Shown: positions 15,454 to 24,649, counted from the stretch's first letter. The stretch: 64,000 nucleotides of DNA from Equibacterium sp963662035 (GCA_963662035.1 CAVLDO010000003.1:1-64000), one strand, 5' to 3'. The notes: generated from the letters alone by a model not told the origin. A program made the numbers and translations.

Positions 15454-17219
15454 TGGTAGAGAAAATGACCAAATACTCCTTTGTCCTGCTCAGCGGGGAC
15501 AAGGAGAAATTCCTGAGCGATGTCGCCGCCCTGGGAGTGGTGGACATAAGCCGCTCAAGCAAGCCTGTCGACGGCGAATCCGCCCGGATTCTGGCCGAGG
15601 CTACCGAGATCAAGCAGCGGATATCTTCTCTCGAGAGCGAGACCAGCGAAGAGCTGGTGAAACTCAAGGAGGAGGCTGCGGCCGCCAAGAAGCAGTACAC
15701 CGAAGCCGCCCCCTGGGGGTCATTCTCCGCAGAGGCGCTGGATAACCTGCGCTCGCAGGGGCTTCAGCTGCACTTCCACGCGATTGCAAGCAAGAAGTTC
15801 TGCATCGGTTGGGAGAGCGAGATACCTCTGAGCGTAATCAGCCGCGAAGCAGGTATGACATATTTTGTGACAGTGCTGCAAGGCGGCGAAACGCTTCCAC
15901 GCGAGTTGCAGAGCTGCGAGGTTGCCGCCCCCGAGACGGGCGCCGAGGCCCTCAAGGCCAAATGGGAGAGCCTGGAGGCGGAATGCCTGAGCACACTGGA
16001 ACAGATCCGCGAGGCTAAAAAAAGTCAGCTGCCCGCCTTGAGAGAAGAATACGGCAAGGTTATGGGCCGTCTGGACCGCTACCTGGCCGGAGCGGCAGGC
16101 AGCGATGCTGCGGAAGGCACCCTCACGGTGTTCGTGGGCTTTGCCGCGAAGAGCGAGGAGAGCCGCCTCAAGGCCGAATTCGACAAGATGGATATGGTGT
16201 ATCTCTGCGAAGACGCCTGCGAGGAGGACAATCCCCCCATCAAGCTGCACAACAACAGATATTCCCGCGAATTCGAGCGCATTACCGGAATGTACGGGAT
16301 GCCGGTTTACGGCGAAGTGGACCCGACCCCGGTGATTTCCATATTCTTCCTGCTTTTCTTTGCGATGTGCATGGGCGATGCCGGCTACGGCATCCTGCTG
16401 ATACTCTTTGGAGTAGCGATGAACAAGAAGTGGATTCAGGTGGAGATGTTCTCCGGCCTGGGCACCCTCATCAGTTATTTGGGCATCGCCACTTTGGCGG
16501 TGGGCCTGGTGATGGGCTCGGCGTTCGGTATGGATCTGCGGCAGGCTGCCTTCGTGCCCGACTGCCTCAAGAGCTGTATGCTGCCCGCCAAGTTCCCCGG
16601 CACCACCTATGATTATTGTATGGTGCTCTCCCTTATCATCGGCATAGTGCACCTCTGCCTGGCAATGACGGTCAAGGCGGTGTCGTTTACCAAGCGGTTC
16701 GGCCTCAAGACCACAATCAGCGCCTGGGGCTGGCTGATACTGATAGTCGGAGGCATTGCCGTGGGGCTGCTGGCTCTGGGCAAGGTGGTCTCCCCTAATG
16801 CGACCCGCTGGGCCATAATCATAATCGGCGGCATAAGCGCCCTTGCCATATTCGTGTTCAACACCCCCGGGCGCAACCCGCTCATCAACATCGGCGCGGG
16901 TCTTTGGGATGCCTATCAGATGGTGACGGGCGTGCTGGGCGATGTGCTCAGCTATATCAGGCTCTATGCCCTCGGCCTTGCCGGCGGTATGCTGGGCGGC
17001 GCCTTCAACACTCTGGGTCTGATGGTGCTGGGCGACGGCGGCATTCCAAGGTGGATATTCTGCATACTGGTGCTCCTTATAGGGCACGTGCTCAACTTGC
17101 TTATGAGCTGCCTGGGCGCCTTTGTGCACCCCCTGCGACTCAATTTTCTTGAGTATTTCAAGAACTGCGGCTTCGAAGGGGCCGGCGTTAAGTACAATCC
17201 ATTGAAAAATAATAACTAA
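15453..17219 (+). CDS. atpI: V-type ATPase membrane subunit I (a)
   Basis: A 588-residue stator membrane subunit, equal to the 'a' subunit, carrying the two half-channels. The first about 290 residues are a cytosolic coiled-coil arm, which would contact the peripheral stalk. The C-terminal half has about seven or eight transmembrane helices. The conserved TPVISIFFLLFFAMCMGDAGYG segment starts at about 290, and the essential Arg helix is probably the one with LSYIRLYALGLAGG (about 500-515). The last residues LRLNFLEYFKNCGF match the family end. Confidence 0.95.
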   Translation: MVEKMTKYSFVLLSGDKEKFLSDVAALGVVDISRSSKPVDGESARILAEATEIKQRISSLESETSEELVKLKEEAAAAKKQYTEAAPWGSFSAEALDNLRSQGLQLHFHAIASKKFCIGWESEIPLSVISREAGMTYFVTVLQGGETLPRELQSCEVAAPETGAEALKAKWESLEAECLSTLEQIREAKKSQLPALREEYGKVMGRLDRYLAGAAGSDAAEGTLTVFVGFAAKSEESRLKAEFDKMDMVYLCEDACEEDNPPIKLHNNRYSREFERITGMYGMPVYGEVDPTPVISIFFLLFFAMCMGDAGYGILLILFGVAMNKKWIQVEMFSGLGTLISYLGIATLAVGLVMGSAFGMDLRQAAFVPDCLKSCMLPAKFPGTTYDYCMVLSLIIGIVHLCLAMTVKAVSFTKRFGLKTTISAWGWLILIVGGIAVGLLALGKVVSPNATRWAIIIIGGISALAIFVFNTPGRNPLINIGAGLWDAYQMVTGVLGDVLSYIRLYALGLAGGMLGGAFNTLGLMVLGDGGIPRWIFCILVLLIGHVLNLLMSCLGAFVHPLRLNFLEYFKNCGFEGAGVKYNPLKNNN

Positions 17220-17234
17220 TAAAATATCACAATT

Positions 17235-17657
17235 ATGATCAACACAATTCTCGGTTATCTCGGATTCGGCCTTATGCTGGGCCTGGCCGGTATCGGCAGT
17301 TCAATCGGCACCACCATTGCGGGCAACGCGGCGGAGGGTGCCCTCAAAAAGAACGCGGAAAAGGCGTCAACCTATATGATCCTCTCCGCCTTGCCCGCAA
17401 CTCAGGGTATCTACGGTTTCGTGGCCTTTTTGATGTGGATGGGCAAGGACTTCGCAGGCCAGGGGCCGCTGCTCTTCGGTGTAGGTCTGGCTGTGGGCAC
17501 CGTCTGCCTCATCTCGGCAATCCGCCAGGGTCAGGTCTGCGCCAACGGTATCATCGGCATCTCGCAGGGTCACGACGTGATGACTCAGACTCTCATCTAC
17601 GCCGCTCTCCCCGAGTTCTATGCCATCCTCTCGCTGGTTGCGGCGCTGATGATATAA
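17235..17657 (+). CDS. atpK: V-type ATPase rotor subunit K, sodium-type
   Basis: A 140-residue proteolipid with four transmembrane helices (two fused hairpins) forming the membrane rotor. Residues equivalent to the Na+ ligands of the Enterococcus hirae NtpK ring are all present: Leu53, Thr56 and Gln57 (LPATQG), Gln98 (IRQGQ) and Glu127 (LPEFYAIL). That points to Na+ rather than H+ transport; the assignment is by motif comparison from memory. It is the last operon gene, 15 bases after atpI, and is followed almost at once by the convergent xerD end. Confidence 0.93.
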   Translation: MINTILGYLGFGLMLGLAGIGSSIGTTIAGNAAEGALKKNAEKASTYMILSALPATQGIYGFVAFLMWMGKDFAGQGPLLFGVGLAVGTVCLISAIRQGQVCANGIIGISQGHDVMTQTLIYAALPEFYAILSLVAALMI

Positions 17658-17661
17658 TACT

Positions 17662-18564
17662 CTACCGCTCCGGGTGGTATTTGAGAATGCTCTCCTGCCA
17701 CTTGGCGGAGTCTATGTGGGTGTAAATTTCTGTGGTGAGGATGGACTCGTGGCCCAGCATCTGCTGGACTACGCGCAGATCCGCCCCGTTCTCCACCAGA
17801 TGGGTGGCGAAAGAGTGGCGGAAGGTGTGGGGGGAGATTTTCTTCCCGATGCCCGCAGTCTTTGCCTGGTTGCCCACAATAGTAAACACCATCTGCCGGG
17901 TCAGCGGCTTGCCGCGCCGGTTCAGAAACAGAAAATCTTCCAGGCCACGCTCTATCTTCAGCATTTTGCGCTGCTGCAGATAGAGCGTGACCGCGTTTAT
18001 GGCATACTCGCCCACCGGCACCAGGCGCTGCTTGCTTCCCTTGCCCAGCACGCGTATGAAGCCTTCGTCAAAAAATAGGTCGGAGAGCTTGAGTCCGATA
18101 AGCTCGCTGACCCGCAGCCCGCAGGAGTAAAGCATCTCCAGCATAGCCTTGTTGCGGTGCCCCTCCTTTTTGGTAAGGTCTACCGAGTCGATGATGGCCG
18201 CAACCTCCTCCACGGAGAGCACTACCGGCAGGTAGAGCTGCATCTTTGGGGAGTCCAGTGCGTCGCATGGCGATTTATCCAGCCCCGTTTCCCGCTGCAG
18301 ATAGTCGTAAAACGACTTGAGCGAGCTTATGGCGCGGGCTTGCGAACGTTTGGATATCTCCCGCTCTGATAGGGCGGCCACAAAGCGGCACAGGTCATCG
18401 CCGCTGGCCTGTGAGGGGGAGGCTACCTTGCTCTCCCGCAAGAAGTCCATCAGGGAGGCGACATCGCGGCAGTAGCCTTCTATCGTGTTGGGCGACATCG
18501 ACCTCTCGAACAGCAGCCAGCTGCGGTAGCCTGAAAGAGCCTCGCTGAAGCAGTCCGGGGGCAT
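17662..18564 (-). CDS. xerD: Site-specific tyrosine recombinase XerD
   Basis: Resolves chromosome dimers at dif with XerC. The 300-residue length is typical when the ATG at 18564 is used; the frame stays open upstream, but that part is the antisense shadow of nth. The SAM-like core-binding domain is at about 8-95, and the catalytic domain at about 110-295 carries the full catalytic set: Arg151 (CGLRVSEL), Lys175 (GKGSKQR), His246 and Arg249 (HTFRH), His272 (LGHES) and nucleophile Tyr281 (YTHI). It starts 2 bases after the nth stop codon and ends 4 bases from the convergent atpK stop. Confidence 0.95.
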   Translation of the reverse strand: MPPDCFSEALSGYRSWLLFERSMSPNTIEGYCRDVASLMDFLRESKVASPSQASGDDLCRFVAALSEREISKRSQARAISSLKSFYDYLQRETGLDKSPCDALDSPKMQLYLPVVLSVEEVAAIIDSVDLTKKEGHRNKAMLEMLYSCGLRVSELIGLKLSDLFFDEGFIRVLGKGSKQRLVPVGEYAINAVTLYLQQRKMLKIERGLEDFLFLNRRGKPLTRQMVFTIVGNQAKTAGIGKKISPHTFRHSFATHLVENGADLRVVQQMLGHESILTTEIYTHIDSAKWQESILKYHPER

Positions 18565-18566
18565 AG

Positions 18567-19196
18567 TTATTTCTTCTTTTTGAATTCGGGACAGAGACCG
18601 CTGAGACCGCAGCTGCCGCAGAGCGGACGCTGCGCCTTGCACACATAGCGGCCGTGCAGCAGCAGCCAGTGATGGGCCGCCGGACGCTTTTCGGGGGGGA
18701 TGCCGGCGGTGAGATCCTTCTCCACCGCAAGCGGGGTGCTCCCCTGCGAGAGTCCCAGCCGGTGCGCCACCCGCAGCACGTGGGTGTCCACGGCAATCAC
18801 CCCATCGCCGTAGAGTACGCTGCAGACCACATTGGCGGTCTTGCGTCCGACTCCGGGCAGCTGCTGCAGATCGGCTGAGCTGCGCGGCACTTCGCCGCCA
18901 AAGTCGCTGCAGATCATACGGGCGGCCTCCACAATGTGACGGCACTTGCTGTTGGGGTAGGAGACTGTCTTGATATATGGCAGCACGGCTTCAAAGCCCG
19001 CCCCGGCCATCTGCTGCGGGGTGGGGAAGGCCTCGAACAGCGCCGGGGTCACCATATTGATGCGCCTGTCGGTGCACTGCGCCGAGAGCATCACCGCCAC
19101 GAGCAGCTGCCAGGGGTTCTCGAAATGCAGCTCCGGCTGCGGCGCGGGCATATTCTCTTCGAACCAGCCTATGATTTTTCCGTATTGAGGCTTCAT
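18567..19196 (-). CDS. nth: Endonuclease III
   Basis: A 209-residue DNA glycosylase/AP lyase that removes oxidised pyrimidines in base-excision repair. The helix-hairpin-helix LPGVGRKTANVV contains the Schiff-base Lys119, and Asp137 (AVDTHV) completes the active site. The C-terminal iron-sulfur loop has Cys186, 193, 196 and 202 with the canonical C-x6-C-x2-C-x5-C spacing. It sits between ftsE and xerD with gaps of one and two bases, so the three are surely one transcription unit. Confidence 0.97.
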   Translation of the reverse strand: MKPQYGKIIGWFEENMPAPQPELHFENPWQLLVAVMLSAQCTDRRINMVTPALFEAFPTPQQMAGAGFEAVLPYIKTVSYPNSKCRHIVEAARMICSDFGGEVPRSSADLQQLPGVGRKTANVVCSVLYGDGVIAVDTHVLRVAHRLGLSQGSTPLAVEKDLTAGIPPEKRPAAHHWLLLHGRYVCKAQRPLCGSCGLSGLCPEFKKKK

Positions 19197-19197
19197 T

Positions 19198-19908
19198 CTA
19201 CAGTGTGAGGTCGATTATGTCCTGGTCGCGCTCTATCTCGCGGCAAGTGCACTCCCGGCACACAAACACCCGGCCGGGGTATTTGCTGATGAGTCCTGTG
19301 TTGTGGGTCACTATCACGATTGCTGTTCCCTGCCCGCGGTTGATGCCGGTGAGCAGCTCCATAATCCCTTCTGCCGTCTCGCCGTCCAGATTGCCGGTGG
19401 GCTCGTCGGCCAGAATCACTTCCGGGGAGTTGAGAAGCGAGCGGGCGATGGCCACGCGCTGCTGCTCGCCTCCCGAGAGCTGGTGGGGCATCTTGTGCGC
19501 CTTGCTGGTGAGCCCCACCCGCTCCAGCACATTGGAGATGCACTCCTCTATGGCGCGCTTGTCCTTCCAGTCGGTGCTGCGCAGCACAAACTCCAGATTG
19601 TCGTGCACCGTGCGGTCCATAAGCAGCTGGAAGTCCTGGAACACCACGCCGAGGCTCCGCCTGAGGTATGGAATTTGCTTACGGGGTATGCCGACAAGAT
19701 TGAAGCCGCCCACTCTGGCGCATCCGCCGCTGACCTTGTTTTCCGCCGTAAACGAGCGCAAAATGGAGGTTTTGCCGCTCCCGACCCTGCCTGTGAGATA
19801 TACGAAATCGCCCCTGCAGAGGGTGAAGTTGAGGTCGGCGATAACGAGGTTGTCCCCGTTGTTGATATCCACGTGGGAGAATTCAATCAGTGGTGTGCTG
19901 TCAATCAT
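19198..19908 (-). CDS. ftsE: FtsE-like cell-division ABC ATPase
   Basis: A 236-residue ABC ATPase of the FtsE/LolD branch. Walker A is GRVGSGKT (40-47), the Q-loop is in VFQDFQLL (about 90), the signature LSGGEQQRVA starts at 144, Walker B ends at Glu169 (ILADEPTGN) and the switch His is 202. FtsE with the membrane protein FtsX activates septal peptidoglycan hydrolases. No ftsX is adjacent here, which is common outside proteobacteria. The C-terminal tail carries three close cysteines (217, 220, 222), which is unusual for FtsE. It heads the ftsE-nth-xerD unit. Confidence 0.85.
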   Translation of the reverse strand: MIDSTPLIEFSHVDINNGDNLVIADLNFTLCRGDFVYLTGRVGSGKTSILRSFTAENKVSGGCARVGGFNLVGIPRKQIPYLRRSLGVVFQDFQLLMDRTVHDNLEFVLRSTDWKDKRAIEECISNVLERVGLTSKAHKMPHQLSGGEQQRVAIARSLLNSPEVILADEPTGNLDGETAEGIMELLTGINRGQGTAIVIVTHNTGLISKYPGRVFVCRECTCREIERDQDIIDLTL

Positions 19909-19932
19909 AAGGCGAAATTAGAAAAAATAGCG

Positions 19933-19955
19933 TAATTTTGGCTCTACTATCTTTT
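19933..19955 (+). promoter_or_regulatory. -7-like boxes upstream of the TPR gene
   Basis: TAATTTTG (19933-19940) matches the TAnnTTTG consensus, and a weaker TATCTTTT (19948-19955) follows. Both face the gene starting at 19964, leaving a very short leader. No clear -33 TTG is visible. Confidence 0.4.
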
Positions 19956-19963
19956 TAAGGGTA

Positions 19964-22900
19964 ATGCGAAAGAAACTTATAATCGGCGCCGCGGCAGCTC
20001 TTCTGCTGCTCGATTGCCAGAGCGCCGGCGCCCAGACTAAAGGGGGCGAAAACTTTGCCGAGCGTCTGGAGCAGGCAAAGGAGCTGTACAACAATGAGAT
20101 GTATGTGTCCGCAGAGAAGCTGCTTGACGATTTGGCGCTGGATATGCCCGACAAGCGCTCGCTGCTCTATTCTGAGGTTATGGCCAACAAGATAATGTGC
20201 GCCATAGCGCTGGGCCGCGAAGATGTGGACGGTCTGGTGAAGAATCTGGAGATAGACTTCCCCAACGACCCGCAGCTGGCGGTGCTCAAGATGAACTTGG
20301 CCGACGCCAAGTTCGACAGCCAGGAATACACCGACGCCCTGGTGATGTACGAGGGCATCAGGCCGCGCAATCTCTACCGCAGCGCCCGCACTCCGTTTTA
20401 CTTCAAGAGGTCCTATTGCAGCATCTATGCCGGCAAGTACGATGCCGCGCTGGAGGGTTTCCAGAAGGTCATCGGGCAGAAGGAGTCGCAATACACATAC
20501 CCCTCCATCTACTATTCTGGCTATGTGAACTATCTGGAAAAGCGTTTCGAAGACGCCGTTTCATATTTTGAGATAGCGCAGAAGGATTCGCGCTTCAGCC
20601 TCCTCTCGGAATACTATATGGTGGAGTGCAAGTTTATGATGAAGGACTACGACTATGCCATAGAGAACGGCCCCAAGCTCTACTCCAGGGTCAACAAACA
20701 GCAGAAGGCCGACCTGAGCCGCATTGTGGCGGAGTCCTACTTCGGCAAGGGAGACAACGCCGAGGCTATGCGCCACCTCACGCAATATATGAAGTCGGGG
20801 GTCAAAATCACCCGCAAGGATCACTACCTCTACGGCGTGCTCTCCTATTCGCTGGGCGATGTGAACAAGGCGGTGGAAGAGCTGGGCAAGGTGGCCGGCG
20901 GCGACGACGTGTTGGGGCAGAGCGCCTATTACTATCTGGGCAACTGCTTTCTCAAGCGGCGCAACAAGATGGCGGCGCTGGAGGCCTTCAAGTCGGCTTC
21001 AGAGATGGGCTTCGACGCTCTTGTGGAGGAGGACGCCCTCTTCAACTACGCCAAGCTGAGCTACGATGTCAATTCCGATATGTCGGTGTTCCACAAGTTT
21101 GTGGAGCGCTACCCCGACAGCGGCAAGGGGGACATCATCGACTCCTATGTGGCCGCTTCGTCGCTCGAAAACAAAGACTACGAGAGCGCCATCACCGCCC
21201 TGCACAGGATAGGCAAGCCCACTGCGGCCGACAACTGCAACCTGCAGAAGGCCCTGCTGCTGCGCAGCGTGGATCTTATCAACAACGGCGGTTACCGCGC
21301 CGCCGCGCCGCTGCTGGAAGAGGCCGTGATGCTTGATTCGGGGCAGATGACCACCGATGTGGCCCGCTTCTATCTGGCGGAGTGCAACTATGCCGAGGGC
21401 AACTACAAGTCGGCCCTCTCGCTGCAGAACTCGCTGCTGCTGACCCCCTCCTTTATGGAGACCGACCTGGGTCGGGAGCTTAACTACAATGTGGCCTACA
21501 CCCACTTCAAGCTGGGGGACTTTGCCTCTTCCGAGACCTACTTCAGCCGCTTCCTCCAAGGTGAGAAAGGGGTGCGCAGCGCCGCCGTCAAGGATGCCGG
21601 CGTGCGCCTGGCCGACTCTTACTTTATGCAGAAGAAGTATGCCGACGCCGCCTCGCAGTACGAGAGCGTGGCATCGTCCTATTTAGACGATGACCTCTAT
21701 CCGCTCTATCAGGCATCGCTGGCCTACGGCTTGAGCGGCAGCGAGGCCAAAAAGCAGAATATGCTGGAGAGGGCCATACGCAAGAACACATCCTCGCCGC
21801 TCTATATGACCTCCCTCTACGAGTTGGGACGCTCTTATGTGGGCAGCGGCAAGACTGCCAAGGCCAAGAGCATCTTCAAGGACATAATCTCCAGGCGCGA
21901 CAGCGATTACTACGGCAAGGCGCTGCTTGAGATGGCTATGATAAGCGCCAACGCGGGCGAATACGGCCAGGCGATCTCCTATTACGACAAGGTGGTGCGC
22001 CAGCTGCCCGGCAGCGCAGACGCCACCAACGCCCTCTCCGGTATGGAGAGCGTGTACCAGCTGCAGAACAAGCCCTCGGAATATCTGGCCTACCTGGACA
22101 AGATGGGCCTTTCCGGCATAAAGACCGCCGGCGAGAAAGAGTCGATGATATTTGCCGCCGCAGAGCAGATTTACCTCTCCGGCAACTATTCCAACGCGCT
22201 GCGTTCGCTGCGCTCCTATGTGGACAATTACCCGCAGGGCGTCAACCTGGGCCAGGCATACTACTATATGGGCGAATCCTATCTCAAGCAGTCGCGCAAG
22301 GAGTTTGCCGCCGACGCGTTCGAGAAGGCAGTGGAGTGCGGCGCGGGCGACTACACCGAGGCCGCAGTGGGCAATTATGCCGACATCACCTACAGCCTGG
22401 GGCAGTATTCCAAGGCTTCTGCCGCTTACGAGAAGCTGCTGGGCATCTGCGCCGACGACTCCGCCAAGGCGCAGGCGCGCCTGGGCATAGTCAAGTCGGA
22501 ATATGGCGACCGCCACTATATGCGGGCCATAGGCCAGGCGCAGAAGCTGCACGCGGAGGGTGCCGACGAGGCCACCTGCCGCGAGGCGGACTTCATCACC
22601 GCCAAGTCGTACATAGTGCTGGGCAACCGCGAGGAGGCACGCCCCATATTCACCTCCCTTGCGGCCGATGTCAGCGATGCGATAGGGGCGGAGAGCAAAT
22701 ACATCCTCATTTCCGACACCTACAATTCGGGCGATTTCGCCTCTCTGGAGCAGATGGTATATGACTTTGCCGACACAGGCACCGACCAGGTGTACTGGCT
22801 GGCCAAGAGCTTCATAGCGCTGGGCGATTCGTTTGCCGACCGTGCCGACTACGAGCAGGCAACGGCCACCTGGCAGAGCATCAGCGACAATTACAAGTCC

Positions 22901-22978
22901 ACCGGGGCCCAGGACGATGTTCCGGAGCAGGTGGAAATGAGACTTAAGAGAATAAAGGACAAGAGTTCAGCGAAATAG
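19964..22978 (+). CDS. Large periplasmic tetratricopeptide-repeat protein
   Basis: A 1004-residue exported protein with a signal peptide (cleavage near residue 23, after SAGA) and TPR-like helical pairs along its whole length. Recurrent patterns such as AKFDSQEYTDALVMYE, YYLGNCFLKRRNKMAALEAF and YMGESYLKQSRKEFAADAFEKAV show 34-residue units. TPR proteins are protein-interaction scaffolds; no catalytic motif is visible. It is followed after 2 bases by an outer-membrane barrel gene, and this pair lies directly upstream of gyrB. The linked barrel suggests a periplasmic role in outer-membrane assembly or transport, which is inference. Confidence 0.85.
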   Translation: MRKKLIIGAAAALLLLDCQSAGAQTKGGENFAERLEQAKELYNNEMYVSAEKLLDDLALDMPDKRSLLYSEVMANKIMCAIALGREDVDGLVKNLEIDFPNDPQLAVLKMNLADAKFDSQEYTDALVMYEGIRPRNLYRSARTPFYFKRSYCSIYAGKYDAALEGFQKVIGQKESQYTYPSIYYSGYVNYLEKRFEDAVSYFEIAQKDSRFSLLSEYYMVECKFMMKDYDYAIENGPKLYSRVNKQQKADLSRIVAESYFGKGDNAEAMRHLTQYMKSGVKITRKDHYLYGVLSYSLGDVNKAVEELGKVAGGDDVLGQSAYYYLGNCFLKRRNKMAALEAFKSASEMGFDALVEEDALFNYAKLSYDVNSDMSVFHKFVERYPDSGKGDIIDSYVAASSLENKDYESAITALHRIGKPTAADNCNLQKALLLRSVDLINNGGYRAAAPLLEEAVMLDSGQMTTDVARFYLAECNYAEGNYKSALSLQNSLLLTPSFMETDLGRELNYNVAYTHFKLGDFASSETYFSRFLQGEKGVRSAAVKDAGVRLADSYFMQKKYADAASQYESVASSYLDDDLYPLYQASLAYGLSGSEAKKQNMLERAIRKNTSSPLYMTSLYELGRSYVGSGKTAKAKSIFKDIISRRDSDYYGKALLEMAMISANAGEYGQAISYYDKVVRQLPGSADATNALSGMESVYQLQNKPSEYLAYLDKMGLSGIKTAGEKESMIFAAAEQIYLSGNYSNALRSLRSYVDNYPQGVNLGQAYYYMGESYLKQSRKEFAADAFEKAVECGAGDYTEAAVGNYADITYSLGQYSKASAAYEKLLGICADDSAKAQARLGIVKSEYGDRHYMRAIGQAQKLHAEGADEATCREADFITAKSYIVLGNREEARPIFTSLAADVSDAIGAESKYILISDTYNSGDFASLEQMVYDFADTGTDQVYWLAKSFIALGDSFADRADYEQATATWQSISDNYKSTGAQDDVPEQVEMRLKRIKDKSSAK

Positions 22979-22980
22979 TG

Positions 22981-24624
22981 ATGAAAAGGATATTGACACT
23001 TGCGGCATCGCTGCTGCTCTGCAGCGGACTGTATGCCCAGATAGACCCTACGGTCGAGGTCAGCAGGAACTATAAGGTTAATGTCGCCGACATAGAGAAA
23101 CCGATTGCGCCCGATTTCTTTGTGGACGACTCCCTGCAGAAGTTTGATGTGGCCTTCGACTACTCCATTTTTGAGCGGCCCTACACGGACCTCTACGAAT
23201 TCACCCCTTATCAGACCGACAGCATAAGCAAGGTGGTCCGCCGCCGTCCGCCCCGCATGATGGTGCAGGCGGGCACCCAGTTCCCCTTCTCGCCCGAGGT
23301 TATGTTCCGCTCGCAGCTGGTGACAAAGCCCCGCCTCAACGTGGGCATAGACGCCGACTTCCGCACTCTGATGAACAAGATGGACTATTTGGGAGAGGAG
23401 AAGGCGCTCTCCACCGACCGTTTGGGAGCGGGGGTCGGGGCACACCTCAAGCACGCCTGGAGCACCGGAGAACTTACCGCCGGAATCGGGGTCAAGATGG
23501 ATGCCTACAACGACGAGTACGCCTCTAACGAACTGACCCACAATATGACTTTGGGCAACTTGTTTTTCCATCTGACCAGCGCCAATCCCACGGAAAACAG
23601 CGTGTTCTACACTCTCGACTTCAATTATGCCGCGGCGGCCAAGACTCTGGGCGGCCTGCCGGAGCTGGACACGACCTACAATAATTCCCGGATGTCCCTC
23701 AAGGGCACCATCGGCTCCTCATTCGACAAGCACCGCGTGTATGTGAATATGGTGTATCAGACCGCGATTTCTGGCAAGGGGGAGAGCAAGGTCAATGTGG
23801 GCCTGCTGGAGTTTATGCCGGTATATGAATATGCGCAGGGACGCTTCAAGGTGAGAGCGGGGGCCCGCTTCGGCAACAAGTACATCGGCACCGACGCCTC
23901 CACCACCATCCATCCCGAGGCGGACTTCAAACTGGAGCTGCTCAAGAACAACCTTTGGATTAGAGCCATCGTCTCCGGCGGCAACGAACTCAACTCGCTT
24001 GTGGATTATATCGCGGACGCCCCCTGGCTGTGCAGCGGACTTGAAAAATCAGAAGCCACCGCCACCGATGCCATAGGGGTGCGCAATCTTGAGAGCAAGC
24101 TCTCGCTCGAGAGCATAATAGCCGGCCGCTTTGCCTTCTCGCCCTATGTGGCCTTCAACAATTACAGCCACAAGATGCAGTTGCACACGGTGTTCTCCTC
24201 CACCGGTCTTCCGCTGCTGCTGCCCCTGTATTCCGACTACAAGGTGGCGCAGCTGGGATTCGAAACATCCTGGAAGTCCAAAAACCTCACGGTAAACGCC
24301 AATCTCAACCACAACAACGCCTACAACGGCACCGAAGAGCCGGTGAATATGATTGCAGACTGGACCTGGGGCGCATCTATGGAGTTCAATGTAAAGCGCC
24401 GCGTGTTCGTGAACGCATCCTATGCCTATGAAAGCAGCCGCCGGGCCTGGGAGGGTGAGATTCCCGACTACAAAGACCTCTCGGTGACGCTCACCGGGGT
24501 TATCAACCGCCACATCTCTGCCTATGTAAAAGGGGGCAACCTGCTGGACAATATGAATTACCGCTTCTATGCGATTCCGGAAATCGGCCGCAATATCGGC
24601 GGGGGTGTCAGGATTAATTTTTAG
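22981..24624 (+). CDS. Outer-membrane beta-barrel protein (TonB-receptor-like, no plug)
   Basis: A 547-residue protein with a signal peptide (cleaved after LYAQ, about residue 20). From about residue 85 it has alternating amphipathic strands with aromatic ends, and it finishes with RINF, a C-terminal Phe being the usual outer-membrane barrel signal. Weak resemblance to TonB-dependent receptor barrels is present (NLLDNMNYRFYAIPEIGRNIGGG), but I see neither plug domain nor TonB box. The ATG at 22981 is used; the GTG overlapping the previous stop codon is unlikely. It is almost certainly co-transcribed with the TPR protein. Confidence 0.8.
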   Translation: MKRILTLAASLLLCSGLYAQIDPTVEVSRNYKVNVADIEKPIAPDFFVDDSLQKFDVAFDYSIFERPYTDLYEFTPYQTDSISKVVRRRPPRMMVQAGTQFPFSPEVMFRSQLVTKPRLNVGIDADFRTLMNKMDYLGEEKALSTDRLGAGVGAHLKHAWSTGELTAGIGVKMDAYNDEYASNELTHNMTLGNLFFHLTSANPTENSVFYTLDFNYAAAAKTLGGLPELDTTYNNSRMSLKGTIGSSFDKHRVYVNMVYQTAISGKGESKVNVGLLEFMPVYEYAQGRFKVRAGARFGNKYIGTDASTTIHPEADFKLELLKNNLWIRAIVSGGNELNSLVDYIADAPWLCSGLEKSEATATDAIGVRNLESKLSLESIIAGRFAFSPYVAFNNYSHKMQLHTVFSSTGLPLLLPLYSDYKVAQLGFETSWKSKNLTVNANLNHNNAYNGTEEPVNMIADWTWGASMEFNVKRRVFVNASYAYESSRRAWEGEIPDYKDLSVTLTGVINRHISAYVKGGNLLDNMNYRFYAIPEIGRNIGGGVRINF

Positions 24625-24641
24625 AGGTTTCCAATTTTTAG

Positions 24642-24649
24642 TATCTTTG
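24642..24649 (+). promoter_or_regulatory. -7 promoter box (TATCTTTG) of gyrB
   Basis: A consensus -7 box shortly after the preceding stop codon, predicting a leader of about 80 bases before the gyrB ATG at 24737. Confidence 0.65.

Noticed and set aside
18565..18945. N-terminal extension of xerD
   Set aside because: The extra 127 codons are in the other frame of nth and give a low-quality Arg/Ala-rich sequence; XerD is full length from 18564.
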